Shown: one piece after another, positions 1-11,200 of the stretch | Position numbering within the stretch: position 1 is the first letter of the stretch | How the letters are laid out: each line of letters starts with the position of its first letter | NCBI GenBank assembly: GCA_002633005.1 | Contig: NMRA01000893.1 | Coordinates: 50,253-100,042 of the forward strand | Reading direction: 5' to 3' | From: Phoronis australis | Taxonomy: Eukaryota > Phoronida > Phoronidae | Length of the DNA stretch: 49,790 nt | The notes under the pieces: model-generated | The model's input: the letters and a program-made list of their open reading frames with translations, nothing else | Told to the model about the DNA's origin: nothing | The model's database searches: none | Translations under genes and position numbers: made by a program

Positions 1-151
1 TGTAGTAATAGCCGAGATTACCCGACCCGGGGATCGAACCCGCGACCCCCATAAAACCGGCAAGCATGCTAACCATTCAGCTAATAGGCAATTGCCCCTT
101 AGCGAGTAGCTAACAGAGGCTCATATAATTCACCGGAAGCACATTTACAAC
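1..151 (-). repeat. tRNA-derived SINE-like element, copy 1
   Basis: Read on the minus strand, it has a perfect B box (GGTTCGATCC, 31-40) and an A-box-like TAGCTGAATGGTTAGCATG (about 66-86). The spacing is that of a tRNA-derived RNA polymerase III promoter. The flanks of the T-arm and D-arm do not pair as an acceptor stem, so it is not a working tRNA gene. The element runs off the left edge of the window. Confidence 0.6.
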
Positions 152-386
152 ATTCCCCCCTTTCCTACGGAACGGGCACGCGACAGGAAGGTGAACACCA
201 GGATGTCTCGCATACAGGTCATCAACGTCCCTTGGTACCTTTACCACCACAACACAGGTGAACACAAGGTCGTCTCTCATACAGGTCCTTGACTATTGGA
301 ACCTTCCACGCGCGCTGTCCCGAGGTCCGTGGGTACTAGTTGGCAGTGCTTCATCGGTAGATCATCCGTTTGCCGACTACGCCATT

Positions 387-537
387 TGTAGTAATAGCCG
401 AGATTACCCGACCCGGGGATCGAACCCGCGACCCCCATAAAACCGGCAAGCGTGCTAACCATTCAGCTAATAGGCAATTGCCCCTTAGCGAGTAGCTAAC
501 AGAGGCTCATATAATTCACCGGAAGCACATCTACAAC
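387..537 (-). repeat. tRNA-derived SINE-like element, copy 2
   Basis: Nearly identical to positions 1-151 (I noticed two substitutions, for example GCATGCT versus GCGTGCT), with the B box at 417-426. The 386-bp offset is the period of a local tandem duplication. Sequence between the copies also repeats internally: the ACAGGT/GTGAACAC segments near 190-290 occur twice. Confidence 0.6.
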
Positions 538-2058
538 ACACGTAAAATCACATGTCAAGAAATTGTGGAAAACACGTCAATTCGCTACGTGGAGCAAGAT
601 GTGCTGCGTTTGAAAGTATTGGAGTCCCTTTTAATTGCTTTTGAGAAGCCTGTTTTGAATGAGCAGCAAACAGGGTCACGCCGCACGTTACACTTGTTTG
701 CGTGATTTTCCTGTTTCCCCTTTTCATTAGTCATTCGTTGCAGTATTTCACACCTACCGTGTCTCACTGTGTGTGTCGTCAGCTTATTCCTTGTGGTGGC
801 ATTACTGCGTCATTTTATCTTCACTTGAGAATGAAACAAGTATGTTTCCAAATATCGTGTGTCTTTTAATTATGTCGCTAGGTCAGTTACTGTATCTATG
901 TTCAGTTGAGAGTAGAGTTTTGTTCCGAAAGTACGAACGTAATGGAATAAAGACTCTGAACAATGAAAAGTGTCGTGCATTTAACAAATTCTGTATTAGT
1001 ATTAATAGATGACATTGTAAGCTATAACTTTTCTGCAAATACTTTTTGAAATTGAAAAAGTCCAATCAATGCATTCAGTTTAAATCTGTAGCAACTTCTT
1101 CACATAATTTTAAAGCTGCCTTTGTAATATTTTAGGTGTGAGAACATTTTATCTTTTGCAAGTTTAGAAAGTAAATATATGACCTTAGGTTATTTTTATT
1201 GGCGGAAAAATTGTAATTTCATGGGTGTGACAGACGTACAAATTTGCTGTACGTCTGTCACGCAATTTCTGACTTAACAAATAAAATTTTGGTCTATAGT
1301 ACTGAGTAATAAGTTAAAAGAGAATCTGAAATTATTTTAATTTTGAGTGAAAAATTTTAACGTAACTAAACTTTTTTAACACTTTTTTGTGACGGATGTA
1401 CGGCACCATGATATCTAGAAGTTGACCTTTGATCCCAAGTGGTCGATGATGTGCTAAAGGTGAAATGTTATTTTTGATAAAGTTTGGGGTTCATGTGGTT
1501 GCACAAGTTTAATAGTTTAGTTAAATACCCATATTAAGCTTTTTTAGCAACACACATGAAAATCAAGCTAATTTCTTAGGGTCAAGTGACCCCAAAATGG
1601 GTCCGTTTAGGCAAAAAAATTTGAAACTAATAGGACTATCAAATATGGGTCCTGAAACAAGAGAGAATGGCCTTTCAGATAAGACCAGAAACGATAGTGT
1701 AGCCACAATTTTAATTTTTTAATTCGAGGTTGACCTTTCATGGTATTGTCCAGTAGTTTATTTTATGAATTGTGCACTTCCTCAGAAAGAAGGAGACATT
1801 TTATACCAGAGGGTTGTTTCCAAGTACCATCAGTCGATCACTAGTGTCGTGGGCTTTAACGTATAGTCAGTGTGCTAGTTCTAGACCAGTAATCAAACGT
1901 AGGGTGATAGTGTGTGACTCCTACTATAGCATTTGATCAGTCCAATGAACTTGCTTCTTCTTGAAGAATTATTCAGAATATGTCAACTAGGATGGACTGA
2001 CGGATAGTGTCCTTCCTGATAGTAAACATTTTCTGAATGGCATAATGCTTTTTTCTAG
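538..2058. other. Non-coding, probably CERK 5' intron
   Basis: AT-rich sequence before the first visible CERK exon. Short ORFs here show no family resemblance, and I could not find the missing CERK first exon. The only structured element is the 14-bp hairpin at 1227-1261. Confidence 0.4.
1227..1261. repeat. Perfect 14-bp inverted repeat, 7-nt loop
   Basis: GTGACAGACGTACA and its exact reverse complement are separated by AATTTGC. A related GTGACGGATGTACGG occurs downstream near 1389, suggesting a degenerate palindromic element. No terminator function is implied in this eukaryotic context. Confidence 0.8.
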
Positions 2059-2298
2059 AAAATGAGAAATGTATCAAGCTGTGTGAGGTCTTTGCCATCG
2101 TTGCCGAGCAACAAGGTCACCGGGAGCTACATGAAGGCATGGAAATGATGTCCATGGCGATGACCTCGTTCAGCCTGTATACCATCAGGAGACTGCCCAA
2201 ACACTGCTGGCGAGAGCAGAAACTTACATTCCATTGCCGTGATGCCAACGTATGTCAGCGGTGGGTCAGTAAAGTGACAGAGATTCTCCGTGGTCCTG
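2059..2298 (+). CDS. CERK: CERK exon: C-terminal half of PH domain
   Basis: The acceptor is TTTTTTCTAG and the donor G|GTAAGT. The exon starts with two bases of a split codon and ends in phase 1. It reads through LCEVFAIVAEQQ, SLYTIRR and KHCWREQKLTFHC to CQRWVSKVTEIL. This matches the stretch of CERK that ends the PH domain just before the kinase core. ATG codons at 2139 and later are internal, not starts. Confidence 0.88.
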
Positions 2299-5200
2299 GT
2301 AAGTACTTAGGATTATGTTTTGGGGGGTCTTTAAACAGCTGCTTTTCTAAAATATTTGACTGCATGAGGCCGAATATCTGCCCCATTCTGCTGCCAAGTT
2401 ATGCTGATTTGGTCCACAAATTCCTATGATAAAATATTCCGTGAAGTCTGGAATACTCCTGTAAATGTTTGTCTTGGGCGGCTACCTGAGGCATTTCTGA
2501 TGAGGGGTAGCGACCAGGCATTGGACTTGGTGGTGATGGGAGGAGGGACATTAAGGCCATACCTCAGAGGGGAACGTATCTGATTTGTGGTAACAATAGA
2601 TTGTATTGATTGTTTTTGAAATCTACTTAATTTGCAATTAATGTTGAAGGAGGTTTTGTGGAACAGCGCTGAATGCATCACCTGAATTTTTGTCAGTCAA
2701 AGACTATCATGATTCAACGAAGCTTATTTTCACTCACTAGGTATATTCTCACTCCCACTTTTGAGTCAAACTCATACATTAGTCCACCTCATCTGATCTG
2801 AGCCCATCTGAACAGGTGTAAGCATACTTGTTCAGGTATCACCCTACCCACATGTATCTTACAGTCCACGTCAAATCAACCTCCTCTTTCTTTCCTGTTG
2901 TTAGGCAGCCTAACAATGCAGATCTGATAATGTGCATGTGGTCGTGCGTAAGTCCAGGGTATATTTCATGAAGGTGACTTAAGACATTTGGTCTTGCACT
3001 CCACACCATTATTCAGAAAAAAAATCTCACTCTAGCAAAAGTGCAGTCTCTTAGGGCGATTACATAAATACTGCTGTTTGATGGTAGGTCACAAATCTGC
3101 AACACCTTTCCATGCGTACAGTTTAGGTTTTTAGAAATTCCTGTTTACAAATTAGCAATTTTCACCAAAAATGCTGTCACATGATTAGAAATAATTTCAC
3201 TGTCATTTTAGGGATGAACTTAGATTTTCAGTCATCGAGGTGTCACAAAGTTATTTTTTACTTTCAAAATTCTAAATTTCTGTCTTATTTTCTTTTTCTG
3301 TTTTCTGTTTATACCAAACATATCTCTGCTAATGGCTATGTTTCACATTCCAGAATTCAACAGACCACAGCATATCCTGGTGTTTGTAAACCCCTTCGGG
3401 GGCCACAAAAAGGGGCCCAAGATTTACTCAGAAAAGATATCTCCATTGTTTGAGCTGGCACATGTTGAGACGGACGTTGTCGGTATGTGTCACAAAAATT
3501 GAGTGTTTCAGTACTGAAACCATGTAATGTGTAGCTATTAATATTGTATGAATATCCCACTCCTAAAACCGTGTTGTGTGTTACAGCAAGAGCTGTATTA
3601 TAAAATGAATATCCTACTCCTACACTGTAACATCATATTGTGTGTTATGTGATGTGCCAACTCATCTACTAGTTAGTTTCACAGAAACTTAACCTGAAGT
3701 TTGAGGAAGTCTTGTTCTAACTCACTCCCTAAAATGCAACACTAATACACAAGCTATTTCACATAATGATATATGAAACGTTATCATTCCATCATTGAAA
3801 TGATTTTCTTCCCTAAACTGGTCTTTCGTGGCTTAATATCAACTACTTTTTACGTGTGTGGTCAATGTTTCGTACTTACAAAATGATCTCTCTCTGATCA
3901 TTTTGAAGGTTGAACCTTTTTTGTAATTTATTAACCTGTTTGCAATTTTTGTGTTCAGAAGAGAATGCGAAAATTTTTCTATTTGATTGTTTAAAGAAGC
4001 ACAAGCGCTGACATTGGCATTGGGGCACATGTACGAATACTTCTTGTGTTTATTACAAAAAACACGTGATGGTCGCTACTACAGTGTATGCCCATTCGTG
4101 TTCATACTTGCCCACCTGTTGAATACTTTTGGTTATGAATACGGCATATATTCGCAGTGTTCACCTTACATGACTGTACAGTCTAAGATTGTCCTGCATC
4201 ATGCTTGAAAATTTCTCATTTTTTATGGTTGTCAAGACAACTGTTTGGTATATCTATTTTTATTTATTTTTTGCTGTAAAAATCACATAGCTATGTACTT
4301 GCCTAGTGAAAATAATGTTTAAGCTGTTATGGTTGTTTCTCAGATTAAACACAAATGAAGATCATGATGTGAAATCATGAGGCGCAATTCACACTATGCT
4401 TGAATCAGGGTGAATTCTGACTCATATCATTTCCTACTTCCCGTTAGCAAATTGAAGTATGAGTAAATGTCACGCACAAGTGTTTTGTTATTTTGCTTGC
4501 CAATGGATGAAATTCGTGCCCTGTGTGCAAGATTATAGTATTTTCACCCTCACCCAATGCCAGTAAGTGGGTCGTCTTAATTAGTGCCCTTATACGTGCT
4601 ATGCAGGTGCCTATGCTCTTGCATAACATAACTCTTTGAAAAGGCTTGATTGTTAGGTAACGACTGTGTCTGTTGTCACGCTGTTTGTTTCATAGTGTGC
4701 AGTTCGCGCCAAAACTAATCAGAGAATATGACCCAGAATTCCCTGTCACAATGGCTGAGCTTATCCAGATTTCCTCGTCATGATGACTGAGTCTGACGGA
4801 ATTTATTAACAGAGTACCTGTGATGATGAGTCATTAGAGGTTATTAAGTTACATGGACCTTCATCAATATGACTGTGCTCTCAATCAAATATCTTATTAA
4901 AAAAGATTTAAATTCATAAATTTAAAGCAGATCCAACAAAAGAGCCTGGTGCAGCTCGTGAATGCAACTGTTGGCGCAAGAACTGAGTATGGGCTCCTTC
5001 TGTGCCTCCCAACAGTCAATGACCAAACTACAGAGGATTCAAAATCAGGCCATGGGGATAGTAACCAGTGCAGCTAGATCCACTCCGGTAGACAGTCCCC
5101 AATACCGGTTAGGTATCAATAGCATCCGTACTAAACAGAAGACACTAGCAGCCCAAGTATTTCTAAAGGCAGCTACAACCAACTCACATCCTCTGTACCT

Positions 5201-8200
5201 GGACTTGAGAGAGCATAGTGATGAGCACACTGCACAGAGGCTGAAAACTGTTCAATCATGGGTTATCGGAGATAGGGAACTTGTCGAAGAGGTATGTCCA
5301 GTGGAGAACATCAACAGCATAGAGTGGTCCAAAGCCACAAACTTTGTCATCAACACCATGGAGATTGGAGGCCGTCATTGGCGGGAAAGAGCTGACTGTA
5401 TCAACCAAGCAACTGTATTGGAATGGCTTGAAGAACAATCATTGTTGCAACGGATGGCTCACTAAGAGATGACACTACGGCTTGGGCAGCAGTTACTTGG
5501 ACTCGCAAGGGTCAGCACCTCTTCGAATGGTCAACAGCACGGGTTGGAAAATCCTCGTCTTTTAGAGCTGAATGTGAAGCATATGAAGACGCCCTAGTCT
5601 GGCTCTCACAGAACACAACACCTGCAGACAGATCATTTCTACTTACAGACTCCCTCAGCCTCATTAGCAGGCTAGAAACTGGCCATGAGAAAGATTCCTG
5701 GATCCTTCTGTTCAGTTCTATTAATGGTCTCTTCACCAGTGTTTATATACCAGGACACTGTGGCATCTCATTCAACGTCAAGGCGGATGAGCTTGCAGGC
5801 ATCGCAGAACCGATTGCCGACCTGCTCCTCACACCAGCAAATGTAATCTCCAGAGTGCGTGAATCGCTTACTGATGCCGAGATTGTTCAACAGCAGGAGA
5901 GATGGGCAACATAGCGCCTCATAGAGCAAGGATGGCAATACAGAGATGCAGCAAAAACTCGTATCAGGGGAAAAGATCGAAGAGTGTGTAACCAGCACGA
6001 ACTTGGTTGCATCTCCAAATTTACATTGCGTGCGATACTGGAAGGAGGAGGGCCAGAGACTTTTCCGGTGCCTGCCGTCTGACGTCACCATAGAAACAGA
6101 AACAGAAACAGAAACAGAACATAAAAGAATATGTATTTTCTGAAAGTCAAGAGAGAGAGAGATGACTTTGAACTTTGTCAGATTCTTTTTAGTGCTATTA
6201 AGCAAAACAATTAAGGCACATTAACAAAAACACAAAAATGACATCAGCATCATTGACTAAATTTCAATTGGTAGCGTTATTCAAGATGAAACCTCAAAAC
6301 TCTCCGTTTTCAAAATTTTTTTGTTTTATGCAACATTAATAAGACTTTTACGATTTTCATGATAAAACTGTTTCTTTATTATTGGTTGTCGCAGAAGTGG
6401 ATCTATTGAGAAACCATTCCTAACAATGGTTTGGAGAAGAGACAGTGCATCAATGTGAAAAAAGTTTCATGAATCCGATCAGCCATTTCTGAGATATGGT
6501 GTTCTGAAGTTGGCCAAATTTGAATGTTTTTGGTGTCCACTGTACATTAATTATTTTCACTGAAGCAGCAATGCTGTGCTTGCCTTGTAATCTCTATCAA
6601 AAGCTTTAGCTTCATTGTGAATACTGTTTAAATGTCAATTTTTCTATGTTGTGTCCTAAAAGATCCCTCAGGGGCTGTTTTATAGACTTGTAACACTGAC
6701 ACCAGTGCCCTCCTTAATACATGTAGATAGTAATGCTTAACTGTACGTGTGTGTTGCAAAAGTGAACCAAGCAGCTAACGAGATGACAATTGGTTAATCC
6801 TAGTTTTTTCACTGGCCCTTTTAAGGACTAAAAATGGGAAATTATAATATCCTGCCCAGGATGTGAATATTTGTACCTGACGCACAAAATGATCCCGAAG
6901 GTACTCCTTGTGGGCTTTGATTTGTGTTCCCTTGGCGGAGTCTGCTATGAAAATTGCTGATACATAGCGAGGTTGATAAGACTTACAGGATTACTGGGAA
7001 TGGAAATGTGGATGTCAAGTAAATTACTTGTCATCAATAACCTAACCAATGGAATGTGCAATTTATACGGCCTAATATGCTGTTCATCTCATCTTTTCAT
7101 TATGGATTTTGTTATCAAGATGCTGTGTACTAATTCTGTGCTCAGGTAGCACAACGGAGAGTGTTGGGTGTGCAGTAGTTGCCAAAGGACTTCGACCATA
7201 TTTTGAAGATATCATTCTTGACATTTTAATATCAGCCTCGGAAGATTTTAAATATGAAAGTATACACTCGATGATTAAAGTAAATCTCTAACTTATTTAC
7301 TGTACATCTGCAGTGCTTTATCATCTATGCATTTCAACACTCCTTCAGAAATAGACCGATTCCAGGTTGAGTTTCTGCTTCAGGGTCTAATTTTTAGTAG
7401 ACGTTTCACTTTGCACTATTGTATTGTTTTGTTTACCTGATTTAAATCATAAATTTCCAAGAAATGTGCATCAGACCCCACTTAATTGTGATCTTTATAT
7501 TTAATTTTAGTGACAACTAGAGTAAGTCATGCTTACGATGTGGTTCAGAATTATGATCTCTCGAAAATTGACGGGTGAGTTTAATTTGATGTGTGATACT
7601 TTTGAATGATCAGTCAGGCTAGTCCTCTACATAACAAACCTTGCACACGTTTTTCATAAAGCCACATTTCGTATATATTAAGCTGCTGTGGTAAAAATTG
7701 TACAATTTGGGAAGTCTGTAGGATTTGGAACAAGGATATTTCAGCGGAAAATAAATTTTTTTGAATTCTAATCGAAGTCCTTTGAAGTATAAAACATTAC
7801 CATGCTCATCTGATATTGAACTGTGGCCAAGTGAAGATGGAACTCAAGTCCCAGGCAATGTGTGTATGTGGCATTTTGGAATTTGCAATATTAGGGTTGG
7901 CCAGCTCTAATACACTACGAAATGTTTTCTTGGGTCACTTTAGCCAACTAAACTGAGCAAAATGCACCTTTAAGTGCCCTTTTCGTGAGAATACTTTTTG
8001 CATGTTGTGTGATTCATTTCTCATGCCCCGGAAATTAATTTTCTCATGATTCACTGTTTTCAAGTTCTTACTAGTATTACACTAAGTAGATTATTCAATC
8101 TTCAAATTATTCATGTTAATACTTCTAGTTTTCGTCGATGATTATACTCTGTCCACCATGGAGCTTGTTTTACGATATAACACTTTTTCATCTTAGTCTG

Positions 8201-11200
8201 AAACTCTATTCTTTGGAAAGTGCACACAATCTCGCTTCTTCAAGTTAGAGCAAAATACATCCTCTTTGGATCAACGAGTCATTATATCTAGATCAAGTAG
8301 CAAACAGACAATACAGAATCAATAATCTGGGAATTCTACATTTATTTTGCATGGAAATAATTGGCAAAATTGCCATTTTCCCATTTTTCTAATGCCGATT
8401 ACTTTGCTGCATGTTATTGACACATACCAAGTGCTGTTTTCTGACATTTACGCAGTACATTTTCTTTATCTCTATGCTTTGTGGAGAAATTTTGCAGAAA
8501 ATAAATATTCATTTGTCAGCCATATTGTGTATGAAATAAGTGAAGATCGACCACGTTCCTATTTGTTGATTCTGTGTGGTATTCCAGGATTGTGACTGTT
8601 GGAGGTGATGGTATGTTTGCCGAGGTGATGAACGGCCTCATAGTCCGTTGGAACAGAGAGCGGGACATAGACGTGAACGACCCGGACTACGAGTTGATAC
8701 CACCAGACATCAGGGTTGGCATCATACCTGCCGGTTAGTGTGGCTCAGCATCAATCTCAATGTCAAGTTGTCTTGAACAGGGCTTGGAATTTTCCGCGGA
8801 AACGTGGATTTCCGCTTTTTTCAAATGTGCTTTCCGCTTTTTTTATAATATTTCCGCGTAAAAAAATCGGATTTGATATAAAATTTCCGCGTCAAATTCC
8901 TTTCTTACCGCGGCGTTGCAGACGACGTTCACCTCGAAAAGCGGAAGTTGCTCTTTATGTTTCGGAGGAACATAAATTGTCAACATTGCCGGGGCATCTG
9001 GGACAGCGTGGTGGGATTTTCAATGGCGTCTCGTGTTATTGTTAAGCGCGGCGACAAATACTACCGCTCTGCAGCCAAAAATGTGTAGGTTGGGAGTGGA
9101 CGGGCGAGCTAAAAGGACGCAGACGCATGCTACTGATGGTGGTAACGTTTTTTTTTTTTTTAGTCCTTCCGATTTTTGTCAGGGTAAGGTTCACATTGAC
9201 CATTTCAAGGCTGGTTATCGGGCGTGATTTGGGCCGTAAAAGTTTCAAAGTTTCCGCGTTTTTTGTCATTGGTCATTCCAAGCCCTGCTTGAAACATGCC
9301 CTCTGTGCTGGCAGGTTAGGTGCATGTATGATCAGGAAGAGGTTAAAATGTTTACTACAACTGATGGCATTTTCTGAGACCTGGATTACTTCTTAATTTA
9401 ATTTGTTTGTTGTTTTCATAGTTTTGTTCAAAGCTGTACAAGTGGAATTATTGAGAATGTTTGTGAAGCAGCTCTGGCTTTTCTAGAGGTGAAGCAGGTG
9501 TAGCATACGGCACGTAAAGTTGCTCTTGTTTGTAAAAGAGATTATTGTTTGATGATCCAAGTTGTGGTTCTCAGTGTTTTATATGTTCAAGAGCAAATTA
9601 ACGGAATTAAAATTATTTTACCCTGTGAAACCCGGCCTGGTTAGAAAGCACATCATCCCAAGGACGCTGTTGCGTCATCATGTTAAGGATTTGGTTTTAG
9701 AATAGTTCTAATAAGGATTGGGTGTAGAATGTTTCCTATAAGGATTTGGTTGCAGAATGTTTCCTATAAGGACTTGGTTGCAGAATGTTTCTATAAGGAT
9801 TTGGTTGTAGAGTGTTTCCTATAAGGATTTGGTTGTAGAGTGTTTCCTATAAGGATTTGGTTGTAGAATGTTTCCTATTCTTCGCTACTTCTTTCCAGGT
9901 TCAACAGATACGGTCGCCTACTGCACCACGGGAGCGACAGACCCTGTCACTTCAGCTCTCCACATCATTTTAGGTTAGCAAAACTGAGTTATGCATCTTG
10001 GCGTTTGTCAGTTTTCCTGTCCAGTTATTGCTTTATCATTAAATCACGCGTAAACTAAGCCTGTGGTATAGCGGATTTGCAGCGACGCCATATTGAAATT
10101 AGGTTAAAATGGTGCATTGTGGGTGCTGTGGTCAGGATTCCGAAAGCGGCCATAGTAACAAGCATAGTAAGCGGTGAGCGCGAAGAAAACTTACGGCGGA
10201 TACATTTGTTGTGTTCCTGGCTGCTTCAAAAACAACAAGAGAGATAAAAATCTGAATTTTATGAGTTCCCTGCAAGCCAAGAATTTCGTGAAAAATGGAT
10301 AAACAACATTAGGAGAGCTGCGAGTAAGGGGAGATTTAGCTCATTCAAACCAACGCGGGGCCATCTAGGGGCTACAATACTTCCATTCGCTTTCTGTACT
10401 CATTTCGTTACTTCAGTGTATTTCAAACGGGTCGTGACCGGATTTGTGTTACCGATTTCTCGTCAAAAATACATTCTACACTTAAAACTATCATTTAAAA
10501 AAACGCTTACTTTCATCATTGGTCCTTTCTACTTCTATTCATATCTTTGATGAAGCTTAGTTGTGAGAATTAAGTTGACTTTGGCGAAAAATTACAACGT
10601 CACTTTTTTGGCTGCCGTTAATTTTATCACCGCGTGCGCGATAACCACAAAGCACGTCAACTGAATCACGTGAGTGAGGCAAAGCGGGTTAGCGCGAGAC
10701 TGAGCGAAGCGCGTGACGCTAGCGCGCGACACCAAAATAGCATGAGAAGGTATCGGGTGAAACTTGTAAGATGTGTGTCCCTTGGACTTTTTATTCGTCA
10801 ACATGCGTAATTTCACGTAACTTCCTCAAAATGGCACCCGCGGTAACTGAGAGAAACTCGAGCAAACCGCGACAGATTTTCATCGATTTGTTCAAGTTTT
10901 GCTGAATAAATTGTATCCAGAGTCGTGGTATGTGTTAATTATAACTCCGTGTTCCTATATGTATGGTTCATTTGATTTTATTTGCTGTATTTTGAAATGA
11001 GTAACTTTTTGTGAGGATGTACTATCGCCAATGAATGGCCGCAGCATCCAGTGCGATGTAATTGCCTAGGGGCCATCGTGTGTGCAGCGAACATTTTCCT
11101 GGTGGAAAAAAGACGTATGAGAACAACATTCCGACGGAGTTTCCTCTTAAAATTAACGTCTCTAGCATATCCACGGCGAAAGCTACAACAGTTAAGCAAC

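Larger units (their letters stand above)
3483..7510. other. CERK intron hosting repeats
   Basis: A 4.0-kb intron without recognisable genes of its own. It holds an imperfect tandem repeat near 3545-3655 (GAATATCC(C/T)ACTCCTA and GTTGTGTGTTA each occur twice), the LINE fragment at 4931-6120 and a dispersed-repeat copy at 6240-6540. The rest shows nothing identifiable. Confidence 0.5.

Noticed and set aside
1-100. A functional tRNA gene on the minus strand
   Set aside because: The A and B boxes are good, but the sequences flanking them do not pair into a 7-bp acceptor stem and no clear anticodon arm forms. A SINE is the better call.
8697-8703. A one-base frameshift in the GGDG exon of CERK
   Set aside because: An initial miscount suggested an extra C. 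Rechecking positions against the downstream reading frame shows the exon is continuous and ends in phase 1 at 8733.
8716-9045. 109-residue ORF after the CERK GGDG exon
   Set aside because: It starts out of frame inside the exon and runs into the non-autonomous transposon. No domain resemblance.
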